From positions 558,001 through 622,000 of the forward strand of contig RMBW01000001.1 in assembly GCA_004009845.1 (NCBI GenBank): a stretch of 64,000 nucleotides of DNA, read 5' to 3'. The notes beneath the pieces were generated by a model. The model was not told the DNA's origin. It did no database searches and saw nothing but the letters and a program-made list of their open reading frames with translations. The translations under genes and the position numbers were made by a program. Below are positions 19,271 to 31,686 of this stretch, one piece after another. Within the stretch, counting starts at the first letter, position 1. Each line of letters opens with the position of its first letter. The stretch comes from Davidsoniella eucalypti. Its lineage: Eukaryota > Ascomycota > Sordariomycetes > Microascales > Ceratocystidaceae.

Positions 19271-22200
19271 CTACCTTCATTCATAACTATGATTTCACTA
19301 ATCATTGAGTTCATTAAGTTTCTTATTTCTTACAATTTCCTCAAATCCTCTTGTTCGTACTTCTATAGAACTATAACTATATTCCCCGCAAAGTGAACCC
19401 TTCTAGACTTTGGCTCTGATGTCACCATAAAGAGCTAATTTTAACTTCACTAACACCTTTGCATCATGTTTTGATGTAGTTGACGTATACAGTGTACTAA
19501 AAATCTTCGATCGCAAACAGAAGATGTCGTGGAGTTGAGAATGCTAACTGAAAATTGATTTGGAGACTATAGTCTCTGAATTTTGATTATGAATAACATT
19601 CTGTTGGAGTATTGGGGCGAGACCGGAATCATATCCACTAACAACGATTGCCATACAAATCCGGTCTACAATCTTTGTTAAGTACTCGTAGAAAGTTGAG
19701 CATCAAGCCTCGATAAAGACATCGTCCGTAAGTTCGGACCCGGGGAATTGCTCCAGACTTGCTCCTGAATGATACCAGAGCTTGGACAGACTGAATAGAA
19801 CGATCACGAGGATCACGAGCGCATAGAAGCATCGTAGCTGGTACAACCAGACGAATTCCATCTGGGTGTTTGTAGGCGTACATACAAACCTTGAAACAGC
19901 ACATAACAACAATCTAAACAACGACTCGGCTAGCTCATCATGTTGTCTTTTGTTGGCTAAGACTTTAGGGCCTTGCAGAGAAAACGAGGTCGAACTTTCT
20001 AACCCGCATTTCCATTTTCGGGCAACAATCCTGAACCTCCTTGTCTGATGGATTTTCCCCGCATCGAAGCTACATATAATGAGCCTCAAGTTTCCTCGTA
20101 GATAATCCCTGTAGTTTTCAAATTAACATGTACTTCTTTTCCCTTTTGATGTTATTGACTTGGCTATTTGTGGTTTCTTCCTTCGCTTGTGGCTTGATAG
20201 TGTTACCCCCCTCCCCTCCTTAGATCAAAACATATGAACATTTTGAATACACCCTCCCCCAAGATTCGACAACAATCAGTGACCTGTGATTTTGGTGACA
20301 TCACGGGAACCATGCTTATATTGAAAACGGAATATGCCATGAGAAGACCGCTTCGCGTTGCTCAAGTGTCTGAAAGGAGGTATCCAGCTACTAGATCACA
20401 GACTTGATATCCGCATGGCTTTGTTTATATCGTGCTGTTGCATGTGTGTGTTCGTGCTGATGCCACCTCATATTCCAAGATTTGCTGTCAAAACAAAATA
20501 TTGCTGGCGACAAAGCATCCCTAATGTCTTGCCACCTTGCCACCAAAAGAATCTCTCATAGACAGTTACATATATGTTTTTTTGATAGGAGGTGGAGGCT
20601 TATATGGTAAGACTTGTCACAATATGACCAATATTTTTGAGAAGCACTTTGCTCGATGACACTAAGATTACCCGTCGTGTTTCATTATTATGGTTGGATT
20701 GTTATATGTATTTAGTACATTGTAGCCGCAGATTATGCGCAATTACGCATAGTTTGACTGACTGTACTGGAATTTCCATTGTGGTATGACGGAGTTAGAA
20801 GAGGGAAATACCACTATTAAGAGTGAATGCAACCGTCTATAGCAACTGGACAAAATAGGCGGGAACGATTCCACGAAAGCCATGATTGTTCTTAGTGGTA
20901 GGGTGCATGAATTCCTCCATCTATGGTACTGTTGTTGACTTGCGGACATAACCCGGTTGCATGCTCTTTGGTGTACAAATATATGCGACTGAATAACTGA
21001 GAAATTGACCGACGGGAAGGCTAACAGCATAGAGGACCGCGATGTTAGTTGTAGTCATGGCAGATAAAGAGCCAAACATCCTCTGACCCGGAAGAGAAGG
21101 AGACCTCAAATAAGAAGTGGGCTGTTTGGTATTTTTCGCCCTACAGCCTGTTGGAGTACATGCTCCATGACTCCGGAATACAATTCTCAAACATATTAAA
21201 TATGAGGAAGCCACATACAACAGAAGCAGCATATGACCACGTCTATAAAGGGACAAGGGAGACATACAAATATTGTGAAAAGAGAGAAGGACTTTTGGTT
21301 ACAGCTAGGGATGGCACTGAGTGGACATTGGGGAAGATAGCGGCTCTCCAACTCCAAATCTGCCAGAACGGAGGCTACAGAGAAGAGAAGGCTAGGGTCT
21401 CCAAAAAAGGAAGACCAAGAGGAAGAAAGGGAACTGCACGCCCTTCATCAAGTAGTGTAGAGGCCATGGTTGCAGCTACGCGAGCATTCATGATTATTTG
21501 CAGAAGAATATGTATGAATTCTGGCTGATATCATATATTTATGGTTGCTTCTGAGATGGAGGCTCTGGTAGCCATTTTGAACAACGAAGCCTATCGTTGC
21601 TGTTAAGAGGGTTGGATATCATTGTTATTGTTGTTGTCGTCATAGCTCGGATAGGCAGTACTGAGCGAACGCCTGACTGAAAGAGAAATCGCTTAGACGG
21701 CCAAATAATATAGGTACTAGCCATAAGAGACACGACGGAGCAAGGTATCTACAGTGTCTCCAATAATAGTCAAGGAGGTGTAAGAAAAGGAGAGTTTGAC
21801 GATGTATAGAGTATTATGGGATGATGTTAGTAGATAGGAGCTGATTTCGTTGATGGAGCAGAGCAGTGTTGGAGAAGAAAGCGCCAAGATTCAGACAAAA
21901 CATAGTGCTAGTAGAAAAAGGACAAGAAACAAGCAATGCAACAGCAATCGCAGAATGGGTTAACCCAATACAGGAAGCAGTTGCTCGTCATTAATTAATA
22001 CGCGCAGGGCAGTTGCAGCCCAGGAAACTACAGGAAACACAATCCCTAAGCAACAAAGCATCTGACATATTTCTTCCTTCTTTGGGGCGCTTGCCCCACT
22101 GGCTGTTCCTTCGTGTTCCTCCCCTTCAGGGAAGCGCAGTGTGCCTTCCATTTTTCGGCTTGGTGGTCAACGACATAGCCGTTCCTCCCCTACTGGATTT

Positions 22201-22749
22201 ACTGCCGTTTATAGAGATGCGCCGCTGGACCGAGAAGTTCTACTCGCAAGGGCTGGTCTAGGAAGAATGATGATGAGGAGAAATAGAAAACATATGAATA
22301 TGACCTTTTTGTCAGTATGTGATTATTTTTGTTAGTGAGATTTCCTGTAATGAGTGGCTAGATAGAGGCGCATATACATGATGGCGAATCTGCTAACTAG
22401 TATATCGGTTCTATGAATAGCGCCCTGTGCAAATATGGCGAGAGATCTCCTCTGTATCTGTATTACATAGAATTATCACGTATGGGATGTTCTGAACCGG
22501 TCCGGAAATACTTCTTCTAGAGTAGTTCTAGCCCTCCGAGGGTTTGTAACATAGCATCTGACTAGCTACTACCATCTATAGGAACAATACACAACCGATT
22601 ATATCTCCAAGACTGACCGTGCAAGGCAAAGACAAGCTGCCACTGGTGAAAACTCACGCTGATCATGCGGACAGCGCGCAAGTGGATATCTATACAGGCT
22701 GGCCGGACTTGAAAATCTCGTTAGATGGGGACTATCCATTCATGTATTT

Positions 22750-22772
22750 CGCCCCCCTCTTCAGAGGGGGCG
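22750..22772. other. GC-rich perfect-but-one hairpin
   Basis: CG-C6-TCT is followed by a 2-nt spacer and AGA-G5-CG: an 11/10-bp stem with one bulged C. It sits in non-coding sequence far from any gene. It is not followed by a T run, and intrinsic terminators are not used by Pol II, so no function is assigned. Confidence 0.5.
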
Positions 22773-25135
22773 ATCAAAGCGACGATAGCTAAGTCAAACT
22801 CGCTATGCCAACCTGGAACTTCTAGGATGAGAACTAGCGTGGAGGCTGTTGTCTTGCGGTCTCGTGGTCGTTGGCTTCGACACCGACCTGACATATAATT
22901 ACTTCTTCTTGCGGACCACGGTATTTAGTCTATGGTGCCCTGTGAGGTATAATAACGTACTGTTACTGTGCCACAGTAGAAATTTAGTGTGGCGGGAAAG
23001 CCTAAGCGCAACCCACGCCCCTCCCTCCCCATCATGGCACAGAAACATTGATAGATCTGAAATTGACTACTAGTAATGATTATACCGGCTCCATCAGAGA
23101 AACATAGAGCAAGACACAAGCTACCATGGACAGAAGTTGCAATGCATATCGTTAGGGTGGATAGGACTGCCCTCGGAGCCTCAATTGAGCCGGCCAGCCG
23201 CCTGGTTGTATTGTGCTGTCCTTCATTCTCTCTCATTTGTATTCATGTTCATGACGAGATAACTACCAGTTCAGCTAGATTGGGCTAGTTATTGCAAGCG
23301 CAGTAAGAAACGCCGAGAGAAAACATGAGGAAAGTAACAGAAATGCGAAAGCTTGAACCCCAATCTTGGACGTTCATCCGTCTACCCATCCAGCTAGCTC
23401 AATGTATGTGGACATACATAGCAGTGTTGGGTTGCTTTCTACTTTTCTAATCCACTGGCAATGGACCGCTTAGAAATAGAAAAAAAGTAAAAAAAAACCC
23501 GCGTAAAGCCAAAGCAAGGCTTTGTTCCGATTTCTGGTATCCGGTCTTGGCGGAGCTTCCTTTGACGGAGCCCCATGCTCGTTTCCGAGCTGGCATGTAC
23601 ATGTACTTGGTATTTTCTGTTGATAGTATTCCCTTTGCAGACATCAATCTATTTAGGCTTGTCCGATATTGTTCTCAGACACACAAACACAGGACAACGA
23701 CATGCCAAGACTTGTGATCGTCCCGTCCAGGCGTCCCTTTTCTGCCTCGTTTTTTTATGATTTATCTATTTTCAATTCTAGGTAAGGGCTATCAAATGTC
23801 ACGAGAGCAAGACGATTTGTACTAGAATATCTCTAATGCTTTGGGGTTATCTTGTTGCCTTGTAGCTATTTCTGTTTATCGTTGCATGCTTGTATATCGA
23901 AGACGGGTTACTTTTCTTTGTTAGTCTGTTGATGCCACACTACGTACGTTAAACTGCTCTACTACTACTGTCGTATTACTTCTGACTTGGCCCAAAACAA
24001 GCAATATTGTGGTTTTCTTTTCTGGGGATAGGCTGGGGACCTCAAGGGTCGGGTATGGTAGTATCAAAGAGTTTCTATGCACAAAATTAATGCCAGGGCG
24101 GGTGACGACTATCGAGCCTGAATGTCTCGGCCTCGGTCGCAGAGGCCGAAGATATCTTCTCTTCTATCAAGATCGTGGAGCCTGTGGATTTCTAGCCAGT
24201 TACAGGACGTAATTCTGTTTATTTTCTCTTATCAAACCTAAGCCCTGCTAAAATGCGGAGCCCCGTGTTTTCTTTTACTACTTTTCCTAGAGTTAAGCTG
24301 TGTTCCCCAGAATGTGGCTGTTTTAACCTGAGCTTAAGCATGATTGCGGGGACTTGCGCTGGTGGGAGACTTTAAAGATTACATGCTGATACAAGTTAAA
24401 AAGACTAGAAGTTGGGTGCTTACGTTTGCAATCGAAATGAACAAACTAACGAGAATAGCTGACGTTCTACATGCCATCCTTATTCGGCGCGGTGGAGGGG
24501 AAGTAGAATGGAAGCCTGTTCGTTTTCTGGGGGAAAGCATCCCTAGTTGGAAAACCTTTGCCTTCTTTTAGACCAGGAATTTCGAGCCGCGTGACCTGGA
24601 AACTGCCTGAATGCAGTAGAAGTCATTCTACAACTACCCATGGGCGACGTCACAGCGCTTAGCGTTCTGGCTCACGTTTACAGCTGCCCTGAGTATACAG
24701 TATACAGCTATGTAGCATGTAACTATAGTATAGGACATGCAAACAGTGTTAGTAGAGAAGAAACTACTGCGCATGTGGCCGCATGGATTGTGTTTCTACT
24801 TCTACCACTAGTTCGGCAACCTGGAGCGGATAACGAGGAGAAGAGGTATTAGTTAGTAAATGACGTTTGGAGTAAATTAGGGCCTGTGGAAAAAGAAAAA
24901 AACTGTGGGGGAGGGCGTGTAAGTAGTCCCTTGGAACATGGGCATTAGAAGACTTCCTGGGACCTGTCCTCTTTCCACAGTGTTATTATGTATCATCCTT
25001 CTATTTTACCATATTTTACCAGTGTTCGGGCATCCGAGTAGAAGTGCCGCTGCTTGCGTCTCTGGAGCCACACCACACCCTTTGCGTCTGCAATAGCTAT
25101 CTTCGTATGGAGAAGTCAGAACTGCTGCTACCCCT

Positions 25136-25445
25136 CCATTGGTTCGCTGAGCGCCGCGGACCTGGATCGTAGTGCCTTATCCCGCCAGGTCTATAAAAGC
25201 CGGCCCCTCCTCTTGCCTTGACATGTTTCATTTTTGCTTTCCATCATCATCAACTTCAACTTCATCTTCATCTCTATCATCTATCATTCAAAGTATCTAT
25301 ATATAAATATATATATATACTATTTCTTCTTCTATTTGATATCTAGGCTGTGCTTGATCATCATCCCTCCCGCCTCTCATCTATACGTCCACCTTCACGC
25401 TCTATATCCCCAAAACCCCTCCAAACACACATCATATCTATCACA
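25136..25445 (+). promoter_or_regulatory. Aldehyde dehydrogenase promoter and leader
   Basis: CCATTGG (a CCAAT box on the minus strand) lies near 25137 and a TATA box, TATAAAAG, at 25192-25199, followed by a C/T-rich and (CAT/CTT)-rich leader and a short TA repeat at about 25303-25320, up to the ATG at 25446. A strong TATA and pyrimidine leader fit a highly expressed gene. Confidence 0.55.
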
Positions 25446-27077
25446 ATGGCTAGCTTGTCGGTTAAGCTCAACCAGCCCATCACCGGCGACTACGTCCAGC
25501 ATACCGGCCTGTAAGACTCCCCTTTATTTTCTGCGTCCTAATGCTACTATGATTGCACATGCTAACATCTCTTTCTCTGCTACAGTTTCATCAACAACGA
25601 ATGGGTTGCCGGTAAGAAGGGCCAGACCTTCGAGGTCATCAACCCCTCCACCGAGAAGGTTATTTGCGAGGTTGCCGAAGCCACTGAAGAGGATGTCGAT
25701 CTTGCCGTCAAGGCTGCTCGCAATGCCTTCGAAAGCGCATGGTCCAAGGCCACTCCCGGTGAGCGCTCTAAGCTAATGTGCAGACTGGCTGACCTGGTCG
25801 ACCGCGACCTGGACCTGCTTGCTGCCGTAGAGTCCATGGACAACGGCAAGTCCATCTCCAACGCCCGCGGCGATGTTGGTGCCGTTGCTGCCTGCATCCG
25901 TTACTACGGTGGTTGGGCCGACAAGATCGAGGGCAAGACCATCGACATTGGCCCGAACATGTTCTGCTACACCCGCCACGAGCCCGTAAGTTATCTTTTG
26001 TTCACCTCACCCTACTTCTATTGTACAACTGTGCTAACAATGCTATTGTAGATTGGCGTTTGCGCCCAGATCATTCCCTGGAACTTCCCCCTGCTGATGC
26101 TGGCCTGGAAGATTGGCCCTGCTCTGGCCACCGGTAACACTATCGTCCTCAAGTCTGCTGAGCAGACTCCTCTGTCCGCTCTGGTCTTTGCCAACCTGGT
26201 CAAGGAGGCCGGTTTCCCTCCTGGTGTCTTCAATCTGATCAACGGCTTCGGTCGTGTTGCAGGTAACGCTCTGTCCCACCACATGGACATTGACAAGATT
26301 GCCTTCACTGGCTCTACCCTTGTCGGCCGCATGATCATGAAGGCTGCTGCCGAGTCCAACCTGAAGAAGGTTACCCTAGAGCTGGGTGGCAAGTCCCCCA
26401 ACATTGTTATGAACGACGCCGATATCGAGGAGGCCATCACCTGGGTCAACTTCGGTATCTACTTCAACCATGGCCAGACCTGCTGCGCTGGCACCCGCAT
26501 CTACGTCCAGGATGGCATCTACGACAAGTTCCTAGCTGCCTTCAAGAAGCGTACTGAGGAGAACAAGGTCGGCGACCCATTCCACCCCGAGACCTTCCAG
26601 GGCCCTCAGGTTTCGCAGCTGCAGTATGACCGCATCATGGGTTACATCGACATTGGCAAGAACGAAGGTGCCACTCTAGTCACTGGCGGTGGCCGTCACG
26701 GTGAAACTGGTTACTTCATCCAGCCCACTATCTTCGCCGATGTCAAGCCTAACATGAAGATAATGCGCGAGGAGATCTTTGGCCCCGTGTGTGCCATTGC
26801 CAAGTTCAAGGACGAGGCAGAGGTCATCAACCTGGGTAACGATTCCGACTACGGCCTGGCCGCTGCCGTTCACACTACCAACATCAACACCGCCATCCGT
26901 GTCAGCAACGCCATGAAGGCTGGTACCGTCTGGGTCAACTGCTACAACCAGCTGCACCACCAGCTGCCCTTCGGCGGCTTCAAGCAGTCCGGCATTGGCC
27001 GTGAGCTGGGTGAAGCTGCTCTGGCCAACTACACCCAGAACAAGACCGTCACCATGCGCCTGGCCCCCGATGTCTAA
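25446..27077 (+). CDS. aldA: NAD(P)-dependent aldehyde dehydrogenase
   Basis: Exons 25446-25510, 25586-25985 and 26052-27077 join to 496 aa, the usual length for the family. Introns are 75 and 66 nt. It oxidises aldehydes such as acetaldehyde to the acid, as in ethanol and threonine use. Visible features: the cofactor region [10 protein letters not shown] and FTGSTLVG, catalytic base Glu265 in [11 protein letters not shown], catalytic Cys299 in GQTCCAGTR, and the C-terminal [15 protein letters not shown]. No mitochondrial presequence is evident ([11 protein letters not shown]), so it is probably cytosolic, like Aspergillus AldA. Codons are strongly biased to C- or G-ending forms, more than in neighbouring genes except SSZ1, suggesting high expression. 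It stands alone, transcribed away from the 7-kb gene-poor region. The exact physiological substrate cannot be read from sequence. Confidence 0.95.
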
Positions 27078-27969
27078 ATGGACCAGATGATCTGAACACT
27101 GTAACAAAATATCTCCCGGTACCTCCAAGTACCCCCCGCACCTACTGTTTTTCACTCAATGATTTGGTTTTATGTCTCTAGTTATAGTTATGTTTGTTTT
27201 TTTCTTTTCATGTCTTGTTTTGTATTGGGATTTTGGGATTAGCCAAGGCTAGGTCTTACGAATGAGTTCAGGCGTTTTGCTACGCTCCCCGCACGAAAGG
27301 GAAGTTAGTTCGATCCGTTTGGGTCGATAATCAAGCTGTACTCTAAGTTTGAATATATTTACTGAAATTACACTTTTTCCATCATTTACATCTCCAATAA
27401 AATGTGATACAACCAAATCAATAGCTACCATAGAAGTAGACTTATCTTTGCCACTAGGCAGGCAAATTTAAGTCCACATGTCGTGATTTTTTAGGCTAGC
27501 TCTGAATGTGACATGTCTGGTATCTCCAAGCATTCTGGAATTATATAGACATACTTTTGACTTCTTAAGTTACAAATAAAAGTTTCCATTCGACCTGCCA
27601 GACTGAAATGTAGCGCTAGTGACATTCGGAGTAGGCAGCTTGCTCTATAGAATTAGGGTTAGCGTATACATATAGTTTGGACATAACAACCCTGTTGTAA
27701 TGGTGAGTTTGTGTTGATCGACAGTTGCACAACAGCCGGCATTGGGATAGAATATCTATGATTAATGAGTCCGGGAAAGTATGAACTTGACGTGGATGTG
27801 TAGAAGGATATAGATGGATTGCATAAAGCAGAAATATCATTGAATCTTGGTATCATAACAAAAGCCTTGCATATTTGCTCGCACGGCTTACTATAGCCTC
27901 TATTCGGCTGCTCTATGAAGTTGTTGATGGATAGGGAGCGACAGAAAACAAAAAAAAGACAAGCACGTA
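27078..27969. other. Intergenic between convergent aldA and RRP40
   Basis: The T-rich 3' flank of aldA (to about 27240) is followed by AT-rich sequence. It contains one telobox-like TTAGGGTTAG at 27653-27662. No gene is supported. Confidence 0.5.
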
Positions 27970-28813
27970 TTAGCTAGACTCTAATATTCTGCGCACTAAC
28001 TTCTTTTGCGCCTTGATGTCCAGCTTCTTCTCGTCCGTCTCCGTGACCGCCCGTCCAACGGCAATAACTGTCGCCATCTTCTCACTGCTCACCCACAGCT
28101 TTCCATTTCTACCGACTGCGGTTTCGAAAGCCATGCCACTGCTTCCTAGCTCTTCGAGGACTACTAACTTGCCGTCTGAAACCGCCTTGGGCATGAGAAG
28201 ACGCCGTGCCATACCGAGGGAGATCGAGAACAGCATGCCGCCCGTCAGGGGACCGAGACCCTCAGACTTGCCTGTTGATCCCGCCACACACTCTAGTTCA
28301 GGGTCCATGTGACGCTGAGCGGCGCTGATACGCGCGTATACAAGAGCACCGTTTTGTAGTTGTGGGCGAGTCTTCTTGGTGGCGCCCTCGAAAGAAAGGT
28401 TGTTGAGAGTCGCAGGGAGGGTATAGTCGGAAAGGGAAACCATGTAGAGGTCGCCAGTGCCGCGTTGCACAGTTCCGATAACGAGATCGCCGACAGCGGG
28501 GACATACTATGAAAAAAACAGAGACCATGTTAGTAACAACATAGAGGACGAGAGAGCTCACTCAAGAAGGCTGCTATACCGACTTGAAAAGCATATATGG
28601 TAGCAGGAAACGTACCCGGCCAGCACCCTGCTCAACCCAAACGAGGTTCTTGCGCGCATCAGACAATAGAGCGCCTGCAATAACAGGAACAATTGTGCTC
28701 GGCGGCTCAACTTTCAGGCCAGGGCCAAGACGCAATGGCTTCTTTTCATGACGGGGAACTGCGGCAAGGTCGACATTGTCGCCAGGCAAGATATATGTCG
28801 CCGTCGATGCCAT
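27970..28813 (-). CDS. RRP40: RNA exosome cap subunit RRP40
   Basis: Exons 28813-28616 and 28506-27970 give 244 aa, the size of yeast and human homologues (about 240 and 275). The intron is 109 nt with donor GTACGT. The protein starts with ILPGDNVD, as in RRP4/RRP40 cap proteins; continues with the S1 part (YVPAVGDLVIGTVQR, GALVYARISAA) and the C-terminal KH-type part with FSISLGMARRLL and the family signature GRNGKLWV. As part of the three-protein cap (RRP4, RRP40, CSL4) it guides RNA into the nuclear and cytoplasmic exosome for rRNA, snoRNA and mRNA 3' processing and decay. It is divergent from SSZ1 with about 530 bp between starts. RRP40 is preferred over RRP4 from the GxNGxxWV motif and length. 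Confidence 0.85.
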
Positions 28814-29342
28814 GATTTAGTGTGTAGATATGCGACAGAGTGTAGTGTCGGGAGCGAAAGGCCAATATAAGCTTGAACTTTGAGTAAGATACTCAATTGT
28901 CGCAAGGCTGTTGAAAAAAAAAAGTTCCCGGGTCTTAACCCAAGGCTGAGCAGAAGGATTCTACTATTACAAAGGGTCACAACTATTTAGACTCTAAGAG
29001 GATGGCTAATAAATTCAAGCTGTTAAATGGTATGGGATTATGGATGGAATGGGTGCTGTACAGATATATGGAGGGGCAAGTTTTTGAATATAAAAAAAAA
29101 TATAAAAATCCCAGAGTTGCCCCACAATTGGGGGGAAAAACTGCGAAAAAAGCCTGGCTAAATTGCCTTGCTAAAAAGAAGAGAAGAGTTATCACGACTG
29201 GAGGCTTGGTTTTCTATAGAAGGATATTCTTTTGTTTGTTTAGCGTTCCAGGGAAGTTCTTTTTGTTTCTTTTCAGGCTCTCCGTTTCCTTTCTCTTTTT
29301 TTTTCTCCTTTCCCTTCTTTCTCTCACATTATCTATTTCATA
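28814..29342. promoter_or_regulatory. Shared divergent promoter region RRP40/SSZ1
   Basis: 529 bp between two divergent start codons. On the SSZ1 side a strong T/C-rich leader (about 29281-29330) immediately precedes the ATG. An A-rich run lies at about 29089-29106. No clear TATA box is visible for either gene. Confidence 0.45.
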
Positions 29343-31279
29343 ATGTCTGCTACCACTGTGGCTCCCGGCGACCGCGTTGCCATCGGTATTGCCTTTGGTA
29401 ACTCGAACGGCTCTATTGCCGTCACGATCGACGACAAGGCCGAGGTTATTGCCAACGAGGACGGCGGTACGTAGATTCTGCCCATTCGGCCCATCAATTG
29501 GTCTCCTGGACTGGCGTAGGCGGCCTATAGGCTAAAACACCACACTGGAACATACGCCGAGGCATCACCAACAGGAGACCCTGTCCTCAAGAACGTATGG
29601 ACACAAACATACAGGACGCTAACACGAAATCTCGATATACAGACCGCCAGATCCCCTCGATCCTGTCCTACGTTGACGGCGAGGAGTACTACGGCCAGCA
29701 GGCCAAGGCCTTCTTCGTCCGCAACCCCAAGAACACCGTCAGCTACTTCCGCGACTTTCTGGGCCAGGAGTAAGTGATTCATGGCAGGGAACTTGTCGAC
29801 GCCGAATGACGCATGAACCAGACGAAGATATAGATTACTGACATGAACGTGCCCAACAGGTTCAAGTCTATCGACCCTACTCACAACCACGCCTCTGCCC
29901 ACCCCGAGGCTGCTGCTGATGGCGTTGCCTTCACCATCAACGACAAGGAGGGTGACGAGAAGTCGACCGTCTCCGTCTCCGAGATCTCTACCCGCTTCAT
30001 CAAGCGTCTCGTGACCGCCGCCTCCGACTACCTCGGCAACACCGTCACTTCTGCCGTCCTCACTATCCCCACCAACTTCTCTGAGAACCAGCGGCAGGCT
30101 CTGATCAAGGCGTCCAACGACGCCGGCCTCGAGGTTCTGCAGCTGATTGCTGAGCCCGTTGCCGCTGTTCTGGCTTACGATGCCCGCCCCGGCGCCGAGA
30201 TCAAGGACAAGACCATTGTCGTTGCTGATCTGGGCAACACCCGCTCCGATGTTACTGTCGTTGCCTCGCGCGGTGGCGTGTACACCGTCCTGGCTACTGC
30301 CCACGACTACGAATTCACTGGTGCCGCTCTGGACCAGGTCCTGATCGACCACTTCGCCAAGGAGTTCCAGAAGAAGAACTCGAAGGACCCTCGCGAGAAC
30401 GAGCGTGCTCTGGCTAAGCTCAAGCTGGAGGCCGAGGCCTGCAAGAAGGCCCTGTCTCTGGGTACCAACGCCTCTTTCTCCGTCGAGTCTCTGGTCGACG
30501 GTCTGGATTTCGCCAGCACCATCAACCGTCTGCGTTATGAGATGCTTTCCCGCAAGATCTTCGATGGCTACAGCCGTCTGATCGAGAGCGTCATCACCAA
30601 GGCTGGCCTTGATATCCTTGACATCGACGAGGTCATCATGTCTGGTGGTACTTCTCACACTCCCCGCATTGCTAGTAATCTAGTTGATCTCTTCCCCGAG
30701 AGCACCACTATCCAGGCCCCTGCGACCGAGTCCACTGCCGTCAACCCTTCGGAGCTGTCTGTCCGTGGTGCCGCTCTTCAGGCTTCGCTGATCCAGGAGT
30801 TCGAGCAGGAGGATGTCGACCAGTCCACCCACGCCGCCGTCACCACTGTTAACCACATCACCAACGCCATCGGTGTCGTTTCTATCGATACCAAAGGCAA
30901 GGAGGTCTTCACTCCTATCCTGGTTCCCGAGACTGCCGTGCCCGCTCGTCGTATTGTTCAACTGGCCGCTGCCGCTGCTGGCGATGTTCTGATCAAGATC
31001 GCCGAGGGTAACACTCACATTCAAGTCACCAAGCCTGAGCCCAAGGCCAAGGCCGAGAAGACCGAGGAAGATAGCGATGAGGACAGCGACGAGGAAGAAG
31101 AGGACCTGCGCGAGAAGGTGTGGAAGATCGGTTCTACCCTAGCCGAGGCCGCGATAAGAGGGGTTAAGAAGGACGCTAAGATCGAGGTCAGCATTACTGT
31201 TGGCGCCGATTTGACAGTGGTATTTACTGCCCGCGAGGTCGGTGCTAAGGGTGGTGTCCGTGGCTCGATCTCCGCTTAA
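29343..31279 (+). CDS. SSZ1: SSZ1-type Hsp70 of the ribosome-associated complex
   Basis: Exons 29343-29466, 29643-29769 and 29860-31279 give 556 aa (yeast Ssz1 is 538). Introns are 176 and 90 nt. The Hsp70 nucleotide-binding domain spans about residues 10-390 (VAIGIAFGNSNGSIAV; SAVLTIPTNFSENQRQALI; AEPVAAVLAYD; IMSGGTSHTPRI). The classic phosphate-loop and DLGGGT residues are altered (VADLGNTRSDVTV), as expected for Ssz1, which binds but barely hydrolyses ATP. The substrate-binding half is short, includes an acidic stretch near 485-497 (EDSDEDSDEEEED), and lacks the usual helical lid. With zuotin it forms RAC, which sits at the ribosomal tunnel exit and stimulates the Ssb Hsp70. Codon bias is strong, in keeping with abundant expression. 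Identification is secure from the short C-terminus and ATPase-site changes. Confidence 0.92.
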
Positions 31280-31686
31280 AGGGAAACAGGGAACAACTGC
31301 TTTCCTAACGGTTCAACGGGCTGGTTTGTACATGTTATAGAGGATATACACAAAAGTCTAGTTGGGACGGTTGCTTTTATTTTTGCATGAATGAACCAAA
31401 TAAAAACAATTTTTTTTTTCAAAAACAGATACAATTGTCTATCGAAGTCTAGGGGAAGGAAACCAGAGCCTTATTATTTGATTGGTTCTAGGTTATATGA
31501 TACTCTATGAATGCTAAATGAGGTGACGCAATGAGCACAGATTGTGTGCTATAACTAAATGTAGAATCGAATGACATCCCAGTTGAAGATAGAACACCGT
31601 TGCTAATAATGACAAAGGAAACAAAGACAAAGGGAATTTGGAAAGAGAGATACAAGTAGAACAAGAGAAAGACTTGACATACAGGC
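31280..31686. other. Intergenic between convergent SSZ1 and NT-C2 genes
   Basis: 3' flanks of both genes. A T run lies near 31411-31420, and a purine-rich plus-strand stretch at about 31605-31680 is pyrimidine-rich in the sense of the NT-C2 gene. Nothing else is seen. Confidence 0.5.

Larger units (their letters stand above)
18342..25445. other. Gene-poor region of 7.1 kb
   Basis: No protein gene or RNA gene could be supported. The first kilobase is probably the promoter region of the TBF1-like gene and holds a cluster of TAACCCT motifs (19206-19270). Other visible items are an AGGCAT triplet repeat (19031-19048), a GC-rich hairpin (22750-22772) and, at the right end, the aldehyde dehydrogenase promoter. 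Short frames such as 19703-20089, 20921-21265 and 21151-21528 look like chance. Confidence 0.5.

Noticed and set aside
20743..21265. Overlapping minus-strand hydrophobic frames in the gene-poor region
   Set aside because: Short, overlapping in different frames, with no family resemblance and no promoter or splice context.
21151..21528. 125-codon plus-strand frame with an AT-hook-like KKGRPRGRK
   Set aside because: It opens with TTG, has a single short basic motif and no other sign of coding; overlapping minus-strand frames are equally open. Retained only as a very weak possibility.
26676..27155. 159-codon minus-strand frame opposite aldA
   Set aside because: Antisense by-product of biased aldA codons; no recognisable protein features.
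27280..27340. tRNA-like B-box resemblance (GTTCGATCC)
   Set aside because: No matching A-box, acceptor stem or anticodon arm could be assembled around it.
29525..30658. 377-codon minus-strand open frame
   Set aside because: It lies antisense to the SSZ1 exons; biased codon use of SSZ1 leaves the opposite strand free of stops. The translation is Val/Gly/Leu-rich without domain features.
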